NCBI RefSeq assembly: GCF_030944625.1 | Contig: NZ_JAUSXY010000001.1 | Span: 4,322,624 to 4,386,623, forward strand | DNA length: 64,000 bases | Direction: 5' to 3' | Source of the DNA: Arthrobacter sp. SLBN-112 | GTDB taxonomy: Bacteria; Actinomycetota; Actinomycetes; Actinomycetales; Micrococcaceae | Shown: positions 39,728 to 49,437 of the stretch, one piece after another | Layout: every line of letters begins with the position of its first letter | How positions within the stretch are numbered: position 1 is the first letter of the stretch | Translations under genes and position numbers: made by a program | The notes under the pieces: model-generated | Databases searched by the model: none | Told to the model about the DNA's origin: nothing | The model's input: only the letters and a program-made list of their open reading frames with translations

Positions 39728-41248
39728 TCAGATCCCGCCGGCGAGTTTGTAGTAGGCGGCGTTCCAGTTCAGGTCTTTCTTGAACTGGCGGATGGTGGTG
39801 TCTTCGTCGATGGTGAGGAGTTCGGTTTTGGCGATCTCGGCGAAGTCCTCGAAGACGTCCATGCCTACTTGGGTGGAGAGCACGGTGTGGTGGGCGGCAC
39901 CGGCGGTGAGCCAGGCGGCGGCGGACGTGGCGAAGTCCGGCTTGGGTTCCCAGAGGGCGCGGGCGACGGGGAGGTTGGGCAGGGGCTGGTCCAGGGGCAC
40001 GACGTCGACGGCGTTGGCCACCAGGCGGAAGCGGTCGCGCATGTCGGACAGGGCGACGACCACGCCCGGGGAGGCATCGGCGTCGAAGACCAGCCGGACG
40101 GGGTCTTCCTTGCCGCCGATGCCCAGCGGGTGGATTTCCAGGCGCGGCTTCGCAGCGGTCAGTGAGGGGCAGACCTCGAGCATGTGGGCGCCCAGGATCT
40201 TTTCGGCGCCGGGTTCGAGGTGGTAGGTGTAGTCCTCCATCAGGGAGGCGCCGCCGGGCAGGCCGGCACCCATCACCTTCGCGGCGCGGACCAGGATGGC
40301 GGTCTTCCAGTCGCCTTCGGCGCCGAAGCCGTAGCCGGCGGCCATGAGCCGCTGCACCGCGAGGCCGGGAAGCTGGCGCAGGGCGCCCAGGTCCTCGAAG
40401 GAGGTGGTGAACGCGGCGGAGCCGTTGGCCTCCAGGAAGCTGCGCAGCCCCAGTTCGATCCGGGCGCCGTAGCGGAGGGAGTCGTGCCGGGCCGCGCCTG
40501 CGCGGAGCTCCGGCACCACGTCATACAGGTCTTCGTATTCGGCCACCAGGGCGTCGACGTCGGCCTCCGCAGCGCCGTGCACGGCGTCGGCGAGTTCGTT
40601 GACGGACCAGGTGTTCACGGCGACGCCGAAGCGCAGCTCGGCCTCGGTCTTGTCGCCTTCGGTGACGGCGACGTTGCGCATGTTGTCACCGAAGCGGGTC
40701 AGTTTCAGGGTGCGGACGGCGGCCCAGCCGGCGGCGGCGCGCTGCCAAACGCCCACCTGGCGGGCTACCTCGGGGTTGGAGACGTGCCCGACGACGGTCT
40801 TCCGGGCGATGCCCAGGCGGGACTGGATGTACCCGAACTCGCGGTCACCGTGCGCGGCCTGGTTCAGGTTCATGAAGTCGAAATCGATGTCCGCCCACGG
40901 CAGGTCCCGGTTGGCCTGGGTATGCAGGTGCAGCAGGGGCTTGCGCAGCAGGTCCAGGCCTTGGATCCACATCTTGGCCGGGCTGAACGTGTGCATCCAG
41001 GCCGTGACACCGATGACGGAATCATCCGAGTTCGCCTCCAGCGCGGTCCGGCGGATGGCGTCTGAATCGGTCAGGACCGGCTTCCAGACGATCTTGACCG
41101 GGACGGCCGAGGAGGCGTTGAGCTGGTTGGCGATCTCCTGCGACTGGGCGGCGACCTGCTTGAGGACTTCTTCGCCGTAGAGGTGCTGGCTGCCGGTGAG
41201 GAACCAGACCTCGTAACCGTCGAGGGAGGTGTGTGCTGCGGTATTCAT
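39728..41248 (-). CDS. araA: L-arabinose isomerase
   Basis: The 506-residue Mn-dependent enzyme converts L-arabinose to L-ribulose in the cytosol. The N-terminus [16 protein letters not shown] is diagnostic, as are [22 protein letters not shown] (here [17 protein letters not shown]) and [21 protein letters not shown], which includes catalytic glutamates and metal-binding residues. The ATG at 41248 replaces the longer frame, which begins in the intergenic region. It is third in araB-araD-araA-regulator. Confidence 0.97.
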   Translation of the reverse strand: MNTAAHTSLDGYEVWFLTGSQHLYGEEVLKQVAAQSQEIANQLNASSAVPVKIVWKPVLTDSDAIRRTALEANSDDSVIGVTAWMHTFSPAKMWIQGLDLLRKPLLHLHTQANRDLPWADIDFDFMNLNQAAHGDREFGYIQSRLGIARKTVVGHVSNPEVARQVGVWQRAAAGWAAVRTLKLTRFGDNMRNVAVTEGDKTEAELRFGVAVNTWSVNELADAVHGAAEADVDALVAEYEDLYDVVPELRAGAARHDSLRYGARIELGLRSFLEANGSAAFTTSFEDLGALRQLPGLAVQRLMAAGYGFGAEGDWKTAILVRAAKVMGAGLPGGASLMEDYTYHLEPGAEKILGAHMLEVCPSLTAAKPRLEIHPLGIGGKEDPVRLVFDADASPGVVVALSDMRDRFRLVANAVDVVPLDQPLPNLPVARALWEPKPDFATSAAAWLTAGAAHHTVLSTQVGMDVFEDFAEIAKTELLTIDEDTTIRQFKKDLNWNAAYYKLAGGI

Positions 41249-41294
41249 GGGTACTCCTGTTGAAAGTTTTGGGGGCTGTACTGCCCTGCTTGGT

Positions 41295-42002
41295 CTACTG
41301 CCCGTAGACGTTTTGGTAGCGGGCGTAGAGGGAGTCAATGGAGTCTTTGTCGATGGGCAACGGCTCGCCCAGCTGCCGGGAAATGTGGACGGTGCGGGCC
41401 ACTTCCTCGCACATCACGGCGGCTTTCACGGCGGACCGGGCGTCCCTGCCGATGGTGAAGGGGCCGTGGTTCTGCATCAGCACCGCGGGAGAGTTGGAGC
41501 TTTTCAGGGTCTCCACGATGCCGTGGCCGATCGAATCGTCGCCGATCAGCGCGAACGGGCCCACCGGGATGGAGCCGCCGAACTCATCACCCATCATGGT
41601 CAGCACGCACGGGATGGCCTCGCCCCGGGCGGCCCACGCGGTGGCATAGGTCGAGTGCGTGTGCACCACCCCGCCCACCTCGGGCATGTGCCGGTAGACA
41701 TAGGCGTGCGCGGCGGTGTCCGAGGACGGCGAGAGAGCCGGGTTGCCCCACTCCACCGTTCCCCCGCTGCCGATGTTGGTGCCCCGGACCGGCGTCCCAT
41801 ACAGGTCGGTTACCACCATCTGCTCCGGGGTGAGGTCCTGGTAGGAGACACCGGAGGGCTTGATCACCATCAGCTCATGGCCGGGCACCCGGGCCGAGAC
41901 GTTCCCGGCCGTCCACACCACCAGTTCATACCGGGTCAGCTCAGCGTGCAGGGCGCACACGTCCTCCCGGACGCGGGCGATGGTTTCAAGGATTGCGCTC
42001 AT
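41295..42002 (-). CDS. araD: L-ribulose-5-phosphate 4-epimerase
   Basis: The 235-residue class II aldolase-fold zinc enzyme epimerises L-ribulose-5-P to D-xylulose-5-P, which enters the pentose phosphate pathway. Zinc-binding histidines are in VVHTHSTYA and NHGPFTIG, and [10 protein letters not shown] is the phosphate site. Its ATG overlaps the araB stop by 4 nt (ATGA), which indicates coupling. A 46-bp gap follows before araA. Confidence 0.96.
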   Translation of the reverse strand: MSAILETIARVREDVCALHAELTRYELVVWTAGNVSARVPGHELMVIKPSGVSYQDLTPEQMVVTDLYGTPVRGTNIGSGGTVEWGNPALSPSSDTAAHAYVYRHMPEVGGVVHTHSTYATAWAARGEAIPCVLTMMGDEFGGSIPVGPFALIGDDSIGHGIVETLKSSNSPAVLMQNHGPFTIGRDARSAVKAAVMCEEVARTVHISRQLGEPLPIDKDSIDSLYARYQNVYGQ

Positions 42003-43714
42003 GCGGAGACCTCCACGGTTGCTTTGGCCGCGTTGCGCTGGATGGCCTTAAGCCGGTGCATAACCTCGTTGCCGCCGCGGCCGAAGTAGTCGTGCAGGGC
42101 CTTGTACTCCTGGAACAGTTCCTCGTAGGCGGCCACGTTTTCCGGGATCGGCGTGTAAACCTCACCTGGCTCGGCACCCATCGCGGCGGCGGCCTCGCGG
42201 ATGTCAGCATATTCACCGGCGGCCACGGCAGCGTGGATCGCCGATCCCAGGGCCGGGCCCTGCTCCGAACCAATGGTGGAGAGCTGCAACCCGGTGGCAT
42301 CCGCATAAATCTGCATCAGCAGCCTGTTCTTCAGCAGCCCGCCGGCCACAATGAATTCCTTGACCGGAACCCCTGCATCGCGGAAAGCATCCACAATCGT
42401 GCGGGTCCCGAACGCCGTGGCCTCCAACAGCGCACGGTACGTATCCTCGGGCCTGGTGGCCAGGGTCTGCCCCACCACAATCCCGGAAAGCTCGTGGTCC
42501 ACCAGCACCGAACGGTTCCCCGAGTGCCAGTCCAGCGCAATCAATCCATGCTCCCCAATAGCCTGCCGGGAGGCCAGTGCCGTGAGGTATTCGTGAATGC
42601 CCAGGCCTGCAGCTTCGGCCGCCTGGTGGTATTCCGGCGGGACGCCGGACTCGGTGAACCAGCCAAAGATGTCCCCCACCCCGGACTGGCCTGCCTCATA
42701 GCCCCACAGCCCGTCCACGATGCCGCCGTCCACTACACCGCACATGCCCGGTACTTCGCGCAGTTCGGCGCCGTTCATGACGTGGCAGGTCGAGGTGCCC
42801 ATGATGGCCACCAACTGCCCGGGCTCCACCGCTTTCGCAGCCGGCGCCGTGACATGCGCGTCAACGTTTCCCACCGCCACGGCGATGCCCTCGGGCAGTC
42901 CGGTCCAGGCTGCAGCCTCCGCCGTGAGGGTGCCGGCGGCGTCACCCAGCCGGCCAATGGTGTGTTCCAGTTTGGAGCCGACAAAGTCCTTGAAATCCGG
43001 GTTCAGGGCGGACAGGAAATCCTCGGACGGGTAGCGGCCGTCCTGGTAGATGCCCTTATACCCGGCCGTGCAGGCGTTGCGGACATACCGGCCGCACAGC
43101 TGCCAGACGATCCAGTCGGCCGCCTCCACCCAATGGTCCATCGCGGCGTAGGCCTCCGGATCCTCCTCCAGCAGCTGCAGCCCCTTGGCGAACTCCCACT
43201 CCGAGGAGATCAAACCCCCATAGCGCGGAAGCCAGTCCTCGCCCCGTTCGGCCGCAAGCCGGTTAATGCGGTCGGCCTGCCCCTGGGCGGCGTGATGGCG
43301 CCACAGCTTCACATAGGCATGCGGCCGATTCGCATAACCCGGCACTTCGTTCAACGGCGTGCCGTCAGCCTTGACCGGGACCATAGTGCAGGCAGTGAAG
43401 TCCGTGGCAATACCGACGACGTCCGCCGGGTCGATCCCCGCGGCAGCCACCGCAGCCGGGACCGCGGCGCGAAGGACCTCCCGGTAGTCATTGGGCACCT
43501 GAAGCGCCCACTCCCCGGGAAGCCTGGCTCCGTCGTCGCCTGCTGTGTCACGTGGCAGGACGTCGGTGACCACAGCGTGCGGGTACTCATGGACCGCACT
43601 GCCGAGCTCCTTCCCGTCACGGACCCGCACCACCACGGCACGGCCCGAGAGTGTTCCGTAGTCCACCCCGATGACGACGTGGTCAGGGCTGGAGCTGGAG
43701 AGAGATTCTGGCAT
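41999..43714 (-). CDS. araB: L-ribulokinase
   Basis: The 571-residue FGGY-family kinase phosphorylates L-ribulose with ATP. The first domain begins VVIGVDYGTLSGRAVV (phosphate 1 loop). The second includes GTSTCHVMNG and the FGGY-type signature around EFIVAGGLLKNRLLMQIYAD. The ATG at 43714 is used. It is the first gene of the operon and divergent from the arabinose-type importer, with paired operators in the shared 268-bp promoter region. Confidence 0.96.
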   Translation of the reverse strand: MPESLSSSSPDHVVIGVDYGTLSGRAVVVRVRDGKELGSAVHEYPHAVVTDVLPRDTAGDDGARLPGEWALQVPNDYREVLRAAVPAAVAAAGIDPADVVGIATDFTACTMVPVKADGTPLNEVPGYANRPHAYVKLWRHHAAQGQADRINRLAAERGEDWLPRYGGLISSEWEFAKGLQLLEEDPEAYAAMDHWVEAADWIVWQLCGRYVRNACTAGYKGIYQDGRYPSEDFLSALNPDFKDFVGSKLEHTIGRLGDAAGTLTAEAAAWTGLPEGIAVAVGNVDAHVTAPAAKAVEPGQLVAIMGTSTCHVMNGAELREVPGMCGVVDGGIVDGLWGYEAGQSGVGDIFGWFTESGVPPEYHQAAEAAGLGIHEYLTALASRQAIGEHGLIALDWHSGNRSVLVDHELSGIVVGQTLATRPEDTYRALLEATAFGTRTIVDAFRDAGVPVKEFIVAGGLLKNRLLMQIYADATGLQLSTIGSEQGPALGSAIHAAVAAGEYADIREAAAAMGAEPGEVYTPIPENVAAYEELFQEYKALHDYFGRGGNEVMHRLKAIQRNAAKATVEVSA

Positions 43715-43794
43715 TCGGTTGCCTCCGCCCGGGAGGCAGGGCCTCATTGCCGGGGTTGTCTAGGGGTCATGGTCGAGCTAAGCGCTGCAGCAAG

Positions 43795-43888
43795 TGTGAA
43801 CGCTAACAAAGCAGAAGTCAATGAAACCGGAGCATGTTCGAAAAGTTGATAGCGGCCTCTTGTTAGCGTTCACAAATCAGTCTATATT
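43795..43888. promoter_or_regulatory. Divergent ara promoter region with two mirror-image operators
   Basis: TGTGAACGCTAACAA (43795-43809) and its exact complement TTGTTAGCGTTCACA (43860-43874) are 65 bp apart centre to centre. Rightwards, -35 TTGTTA (43860-43865), a 17-bp spacer and -10 TATATT (43883-43888) drive the transporter, with the operator covering the -35. The leftward araB promoter is less clear. Identical sites at both ends suit DNA looping by the LacI-type regulator encoded at 38704-39723. Confidence 0.88.
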
Positions 43889-43982
43889 GAACCGACACAT
43901 CAACAATGTGGCCCGGGCCAGGAAGCATCGCTGCTGCCTCGTCCAACAACACTTCGCGGCAGTGCTGCCGCGGAAGGAGAAA

Positions 43983-45110
43983 ATGGTGAGAATCAAAAAA
44001 CTCGTGGGCGCGGTGGCGCTTGTCCTCGCGCTGACGGTGGGAGCCACCGGTTGCGGCTCACGCGGCGCGGCAACAGAACCCAGCAGTGCGGCAAAGCCCA
44101 GCGACTCGCTGGTTGGCATCTCGATGCCCACGCAGACATCCGAACGCTGGATCGCCGATGGCGCCAACGTGGAGAAGTCACTCAAGGACCTCGGCTACAA
44201 GACGGACCTCCAGTTCGCCAATGACGACATTCCAACCCAGGTCTCACAGATCGAAAACATGCTGACCAAGGGCGCCAAGGCCCTGATCATCGCAGCCATT
44301 GACGGCACCACCCTGACCGACGTCCTGGCCAAGGCCAAGGAGCAGAACGTCAAGGTCATCGCGTACGACCGCCTCATTAACGGCACCCCGAACGTCGACT
44401 ACTACACCACGTTCGACAACTACACGGTCGGCGTACAGCAGGCCACCTCGCTGCTGACCGGCCTGGGCCTCCTTGACGCCAACGGCAAGAAGGTGGACGG
44501 CAAGGGCCCCTTCAACGTTGAACTCTTCGCCGGAAGCCCCGACGACAACAACGCCAACTTCTTCTGGACCGGCGCCATGGACACCCTCAAGCCGTACCTG
44601 GATGCCGGCACCCTGAAGGTCCCCAGCGGCCAGACCAAGTTTGAGCAGGCCGCGATCCTTCGCTGGCAGGCACCGGTAGCGCAGAAGCGCATGGAGGACA
44701 TCCTCACTTCCGCGTACAGCTCGGGCACTAAGCTGAACGGCGTCCTGTCCCCGTATGACGGCCTGTCCATCGGCATCATCTCTGCCCTCACCAGCACCGG
44801 CGGCTACGCCAAGGGAACCCTCCCGGTCGTCACCGGCCAGGATGCCGAGAAGGGCTCCGTGAAGTCCATCATTGCCGGCGAGCAGTACTCCACCATCTTC
44901 AAGGACACCCGCCAGCTGGGTGCCCAGGCCGTCAAGATGGTCGACGCCGTCCTCAAGGGCCAGGAACCGGAAACCAACGACACCAAGACCTACAACAACA
45001 AGGTCAAGGTTGTCCCGGCCTTCCTGCTGAAGTCCGTGATCATCACCAAGGACAACTACAAGAAAGAACTGATCGACTCGGGGTACTACACCGACGCCGA
45101 CGTCAAGTAG
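43983..45110 (+). CDS. chvE: Sugar ABC transporter substrate-binding lipoprotein, ChvE type
   Basis: The 375-residue extracytoplasmic binding protein has an N-terminal signal with lipobox VGATGCGS. The mature type 1 binding fold starts [18 protein letters not shown] and includes [16 protein letters not shown] and [22 protein letters not shown]. It matches ChvE-like proteins that bind L-arabinose and related sugars. AAGGAG lies close to the ATG at 43983; a GTG at 43986 has better spacing and would remove one residue. It is followed by a strong intercistronic hairpin, then the ATPase and permease. Confidence 0.93.
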   Translation: MVRIKKLVGAVALVLALTVGATGCGSRGAATEPSSAAKPSDSLVGISMPTQTSERWIADGANVEKSLKDLGYKTDLQFANDDIPTQVSQIENMLTKGAKALIIAAIDGTTLTDVLAKAKEQNVKVIAYDRLINGTPNVDYYTTFDNYTVGVQQATSLLTGLGLLDANGKKVDGKGPFNVELFAGSPDDNNANFFWTGAMDTLKPYLDAGTLKVPSGQTKFEQAAILRWQAPVAQKRMEDILTSAYSSGTKLNGVLSPYDGLSIGIISALTSTGGYAKGTLPVVTGQDAEKGSVKSIIAGEQYSTIFKDTRQLGAQAVKMVDAVLKGQEPETNDTKTYNNKVKVVPAFLLKSVIITKDNYKKELIDSGYYTDADVK

Positions 45111-45116
45111 TCAGCC

Positions 45117-45153
45117 GGGGCTGCGGCCTGACGTCCAATCCGGCCGCAGCCCC
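45117..45153 (+). terminator. Intercistronic hairpin between chvE and gguA
   Basis: GGGGCTGCGGCC pairs perfectly with GGCCGCAGCCCC around a 13-nt loop, 6 bp after the chvE stop. There is no U-tract. It probably protects the chvE message or partially terminates, giving more binding protein than membrane components. Confidence 0.7.
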
Positions 45154-45214
45154 TCCCGCAGCCCCCTGCAGCAGCAGACAGGGCCAAGCTTCGACCAGTC
45201 AGTGGGAATTGACG

Positions 45215-46744
45215 ATGAACACACCCATTCTTCAGATGCGAGGAATCACCAAAACGTTCCCGGGCGTGAAAGCGCTCCAGGATGTCACCCTGGATGTGAA
45301 CCGTGGAGAGGTCCATGCCATCTGCGGTGAAAACGGCGCCGGCAAATCAACGCTCATGAAAGTGTTGTCCGGCGTCTATCCTGACAACACCTTCGACGGG
45401 GAGATCCTCTTCGAAAACGAGCCCTGCAATTTCTCCAGCATCTCCGACAGCGAGAAGCGGGGCATCGTGATCATCCACCAGGAACTGGCGTTGAGCCCGT
45501 TCCTCTCCATCGCCGAGAACATCTACCTTGGCAATGAGCAGGCCACCAACGGTTGGGTGGACTGGCGCAAGACCAACCTGGAGGCAGCCAAGCTGCTTGC
45601 CCGCGTGGGACTCGATGAAAACCCGATCACCCCTGTGCAGCACATCAGCGTAGGCAAGCAGCAGTTGGTGGAGATCGCCAAGGCGCTCTCCAAGGAAGTG
45701 AAGCTGCTCATCCTGGACGAACCCACGGCCGCCCTCAACGACGAGGACTCCGGCCACCTGCTGGACCTGATCCTCCACTTGAAGGGCCAAGGAGTCACCA
45801 GCATCATCATCAGCCACAAACTCAACGAGATCCGCAAGGTGGCCGATGCCGTCACCATCATCCGGGACGGCAAGACCATCGAGACCCTCCGGCTTGATGA
45901 AGGACAGATCACACAGGAGCGGATCATCCGCGGCATGGTGGGACGGGACCTGGAGAGCCTGTACCCGGACCGCCACCCGAACATCGGTGAAGAAGTCCTC
46001 CGGATCGAAGACTGGTCCGTCCGCCACCCCCAGGACCACGCCCGAATGGTGGTCAAGAACGCCAACCTGCACGTCAGGAAGGGCGAAGTGGTGGGACTTG
46101 CCGGGCTGATGGGCGCCGGCCGCACGGAGCTTGCCATGAGCGTGTTTGGCCGCACGTACGGGACCGCCACCTCAGGCAAGGTCTACAAGTACGGCGAGGA
46201 AATCAACACCGCCACCGTCTCTGACGCGATCCGGCACGGCATTGCCTACGCCACCGAGGACCGGAAGCACTACGGCCTGAACCTCATCGAGGACATCAAG
46301 CGCAACATCTCCCTGGCAGCGCTGCGCAAGCTCGCAAAACGCGGCTTCGTGGACAAGAACCAGGAGACCGTGGTGGCCAACGGCTACCGCAACAGCATGA
46401 ACATCAAGGCACCCTCGGTGGCCGCCATCACCGGAAAACTCTCCGGCGGCAACCAGCAGAAGGTCGTGCTGAGCAAATGGATGTTCTCCGATCCCGATGT
46501 ACTCATCCTCGATGAACCCACCCGCGGGATCGACGTCGGCGCCAAATACGAGATCTACACGATCATTGCCAGGCTCGCGGCCGAAGGAAAAGCCGTGATC
46601 GTCATTTCCTCGGAACTTCCCGAACTCCTGGGCATCTGCGACCGCATCTATACCCTCGCCGCCGGCCATATCACCGGTGAGGTGCCCATCGCCGAGGCCA
46701 CCCAGGAAACCCTGATGCACTACATGACCAAAGAGAAGGAATAG
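45215..46744 (+). CDS. gguA: Sugar ABC transporter ATPase, GguA/XylG type (double ATPase)
   Basis: The 509-residue cytoplasmic ATPase has two fused nucleotide-binding domains, as in RbsA/XylG. The first has Walker [10 protein letters not shown] (38-46), signature [12 protein letters not shown] and Walker [12 protein letters not shown]. The second has a degenerate Walker A ([10 protein letters not shown]), signature [13 protein letters not shown] and Walker [17 protein letters not shown]. The ATG at 45215 has GGGA 7 nt upstream; a TTG at 45209 is possible. It lies 4 bp before the permease gene. Confidence 0.95.
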   Translation: MNTPILQMRGITKTFPGVKALQDVTLDVNRGEVHAICGENGAGKSTLMKVLSGVYPDNTFDGEILFENEPCNFSSISDSEKRGIVIIHQELALSPFLSIAENIYLGNEQATNGWVDWRKTNLEAAKLLARVGLDENPITPVQHISVGKQQLVEIAKALSKEVKLLILDEPTAALNDEDSGHLLDLILHLKGQGVTSIIISHKLNEIRKVADAVTIIRDGKTIETLRLDEGQITQERIIRGMVGRDLESLYPDRHPNIGEEVLRIEDWSVRHPQDHARMVVKNANLHVRKGEVVGLAGLMGAGRTELAMSVFGRTYGTATSGKVYKYGEEINTATVSDAIRHGIAYATEDRKHYGLNLIEDIKRNISLAALRKLAKRGFVDKNQETVVANGYRNSMNIKAPSVAAITGKLSGGNQQKVVLSKWMFSDPDVLILDEPTRGIDVGAKYEIYTIIARLAAEGKAVIVISSELPELLGICDRIYTLAAGHITGEVPIAEATQETLMHYMTKEKE

Positions 46745-46748
46745 CGAA

Positions 46749-48029
46749 ATGTCCGCCCTACGAGAATCGCTCGGATTCCTCACAAGCCGCCTCCGCCAGG
46801 TCGGCATCTTCGTTGCCCTGATCCTGATTGTCCTGCTGTTCCAGGGGCTGACCGGCGGGATCCTGCTGGAACCGCAAAACGTCACCAACCTGGTGGTCCA
46901 GAACAGCTACATCCTCATCCTCGCCATCGGCATGGTCATGGTGATCATCGCCGGCCACATCGACCTTTCCGTCGGCTCGGTCGCAGGGTTCATCGGCGCC
47001 GTGGCGGGCGTCATGATCGTGCACTGGGGCTGGCCCTGGTGGGCCGCCATCCCCGCGTGCCTTTTGGTCGGTGCCCTCGTCGGTGCCTGGCAGGGGTACT
47101 GGATCGCCTACGTGGGAATTCCGGCCTTCATCGTCACGCTGGCAGGCATGCTGATTTTCCGTGGCCTGACGCTCATTACCCTGAAGAACCAGCAGATCAC
47201 GCCCTTCCCGGCCGAGCTGCGGGCCTTGGGCGGAGGATTCCTCCCGGATATTTCCGGCGGTACCTCAGTGCTGGAATGGCTCACGGTCATCCTCGGCGTG
47301 GGCGCCACAGTGGCACTCCTCATCCAGGCCCTGAAGGAACGCCGGATCCGCAGGAAGTTCGACCTCGAAAGCGAACCCCTGGTCTGGTTCGTCATCAAAA
47401 CCGCCTTCACGGCGCTGCTCATGCTCATCATCACCTTCCTGCTGGCGTCCTACCGGGGCACGCCGATCGTCCTGGTGGTCCTGGCAGGGCTGGTGATCGC
47501 CTACACCGCGCTGATGAACAACAGCGTGTTCGGCCGGCACACCTATGCAATCGGCGGCAACCTCCATGCAGCTGAGCTCTCAGGAATCAAGACCAAGGCC
47601 GTGACCTTCCGGCTCTTCGTGAACATGGGCGTACTCGCTGCCTTGGCAGGCCTCGTCTTCACCGCCCGGCTCAACTCGGCACAGCCGGCAGGCGGAACCG
47701 GCTTCGAACTCGATTCGATCGCCGCGGCCTTCATTGGCGGTGCTGCCGTCACCGGCGGCATCGGCACCGTCGCCGGGGCCATGATCGGCGGCCTCATCAT
47801 GGGCGTGCTCAACAATGGCATGTCCATCCTGGGCCTGGGCACCGACTACCAGCAACTCATCAAGGGCCTGGTGCTCTTGGTCGCCGTCGGCTTCGACATC
47901 TTCAACAAGAACCGCAGCGGCGGCGGCGGTGACCTTGGCAAGCGGTTCAAGCTCAAGACCACGCGCCCACCCGCAGAAGAGAAGCCCGTGCCTGCAGCCT
48001 CCGAAACGGTACAGGCGGGCGTCAAGTAG
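46749..48029 (+). CDS. gguB: Sugar ABC transporter permease, GguB/XylH type
   Basis: This 426-residue inner-membrane subunit has about 10-12 helices. Family motifs are IIAGHIDLSVGSVAGF, GYWIAYVGIPAFIVTLAGM and FGRHTYAIGGNLHAAELSGI. The C-terminal 50 residues are hydrophilic and Gly/Lys/Pro-rich. With ChvE and GguA it forms a complete pentose/hexose importer, which from its divergent pairing with araBDA probably imports L-arabinose. Confidence 0.95.
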   Translation: MSALRESLGFLTSRLRQVGIFVALILIVLLFQGLTGGILLEPQNVTNLVVQNSYILILAIGMVMVIIAGHIDLSVGSVAGFIGAVAGVMIVHWGWPWWAAIPACLLVGALVGAWQGYWIAYVGIPAFIVTLAGMLIFRGLTLITLKNQQITPFPAELRALGGGFLPDISGGTSVLEWLTVILGVGATVALLIQALKERRIRRKFDLESEPLVWFVIKTAFTALLMLIITFLLASYRGTPIVLVVLAGLVIAYTALMNNSVFGRHTYAIGGNLHAAELSGIKTKAVTFRLFVNMGVLAALAGLVFTARLNSAQPAGGTGFELDSIAAAFIGGAAVTGGIGTVAGAMIGGLIMGVLNNGMSILGLGTDYQQLIKGLVLLVAVGFDIFNKNRSGGGGDLGKRFKLKTTRPPAEEKPVPAASETVQAGVK

Positions 48030-48062
48030 TACCGGCTTCGGCCACCTGGCAGACAGTTCCTT

Positions 48063-48110
48063 CGAAGGCCCCGGCACCGGACCCACCCAGTCCGGGGCCC
48101 GGGGCCTTCG
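48063..48110 (+). terminator. GC-rich hairpin at the end of the chvE-gguAB operon
   Basis: CGAAGGCCCCGG pairs with CCGGGGCCTTCG, with an inner CCGGAC/GTCCGG stem. It lies 33 bp after the gguB stop and before the convergent MFS gene. There is no clear U-run, so it may act as a barrier rather than an intrinsic terminator. Confidence 0.65.
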
Positions 48111-48142
48111 CTGCATTGGGCCTGGCGTGTGCCCCGTGCTGG

Positions 48143-49396
48143 TCAGGGCGCTGCCGCCAGGCCCGTCCCGGCGTCGGCCGGCGCGCGCCGGCGCCGGCTC
48201 AGCAGGATGAAGGGTGCTGCCAGCAGCTGCACTGCGCCACTCATGGCCAGGGATGCAGGGTAGCCGTAAAGGTCCGCGGCCCTGCCAAGCAGCGGCTGCA
48301 CCACCACACCGCCGCTTGAGCCCATGAGCGAGGCGAAGCTGAGGACGGTGGCCCGCTGCTTGGAGGCGATCATGTCGTTGAGGTAGGCCTGGCGTACCGG
48401 GGTGCCGGCCGAAGCCACCACGGCCCAGAGGGCCAGGAGCACCAGCGCCAGCCAAAAGACGTTGGTTGCCAGCAGCACCACCAGGACCACCGAGCTGATG
48501 ATGTTGGAGCCGATCAGCACGGTGGTGCGACGGTGGACCAGCTTCCGCACCAGCGGCGCCAGCCAGCCGCCCACAATGTCGGCCCCGGCGACAATGGCCG
48601 CGGCCAGGCCAGCGATGGCGTAGGCCCTCGGGTCGCCGAAAAGCTGCAGCAGGTAGGGCTGGAGGGCGTAGAAGACGTAAAACCCGACACCGTCGGTGAA
48701 GGGTGCGGCCAGCATCATGTACCTCACGGGCGGATTCCTCAGCCCGCCGTCGAGCGAAGCCCGCAGGACTGCGCGGGTGGCCTGCAGCGGGTGGGCCGAA
48801 CGCTCGGGTGTGAACCCGACGTCGTGCATGAGGAGGAACGCAACTGCGAACATGGCTACCAGCACCGCGACGCGCAGCAGGAACGGCACGCCCAGGTTGG
48901 TGGCCTGCGCTATCACCCCGCCCGCCACCGAACCTCCCAGCATGGCGATGCCGGAAACCATCTGGCCGCGGCCCAGGACGGCTTCAAGGCTGCCCTCGTA
49001 ACCGGTGAAGTGCAGCGCATCCACCAGCCAGGCCTCCACGGCCCCGGAGAAGAAGGTGAAGCCGAGCCCCAGCAGGGCCGAGACGGCCGCCCACCACCAA
49101 AACGGCGCCGACAACTGCCAGAGCAGGTAGTAGAGGAAGGTGGACCCGGCCAGGGTTACGGTCCCCAGCAGGAAGGACACCCGGCGCCCCCAACTGTCTG
49201 CGACCACCCCGGTGGGTACCTCGAAGAGCACCATTCCTGCCGTGAAGAACGCGTTCGCGGCGAACGCCTCAAAGTTGTTCAGCCCGGCGTCGAGCAGGAA
49301 CAGCGTGTTGATGCCCCAGATGAAGGACGCCGCGAGGGTGTTGCCCAGCGTCAAGGTCAGGTAGACGTTTTGGATCTTTCGTGCTGCGGCGTTCAC
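48143..49396 (-). CDS. MFS transporter (12 TM), unknown substrate
   Basis: The 417-residue membrane transporter has about 12 helices. Motif A-like sequence is GVVADSWGRRVSFLLG, with FFSGAVEAWLVDAL in TM4-5. It resembles uncharacterised actinobacterial MFS exporters. The gene starts 42 bp downstream of the EF-G2 gene in the same direction and may be cotranscribed with it. The C-terminus is basic. Confidence 0.87.
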   Translation of the reverse strand: MNAAARKIQNVYLTLTLGNTLAASFIWGINTLFLLDAGLNNFEAFAANAFFTAGMVLFEVPTGVVADSWGRRVSFLLGTVTLAGSTFLYYLLWQLSAPFWWWAAVSALLGLGFTFFSGAVEAWLVDALHFTGYEGSLEAVLGRGQMVSGIAMLGGSVAGGVIAQATNLGVPFLLRVAVLVAMFAVAFLLMHDVGFTPERSAHPLQATRAVLRASLDGGLRNPPVRYMMLAAPFTDGVGFYVFYALQPYLLQLFGDPRAYAIAGLAAAIVAGADIVGGWLAPLVRKLVHRRTTVLIGSNIISSVVLVVLLATNVFWLALVLLALWAVVASAGTPVRQAYLNDMIASKQRATVLSFASLMGSSGGVVVQPLLGRAADLYGYPASLAMSGAVQLLAAPFILLSRRRRAPADAGTGLAAAP

Positions 49397-49437
49397 GGGT
49401 GCCGGCGTTCCTTGGCGATGGTCCTGCCCGGGCGGGA

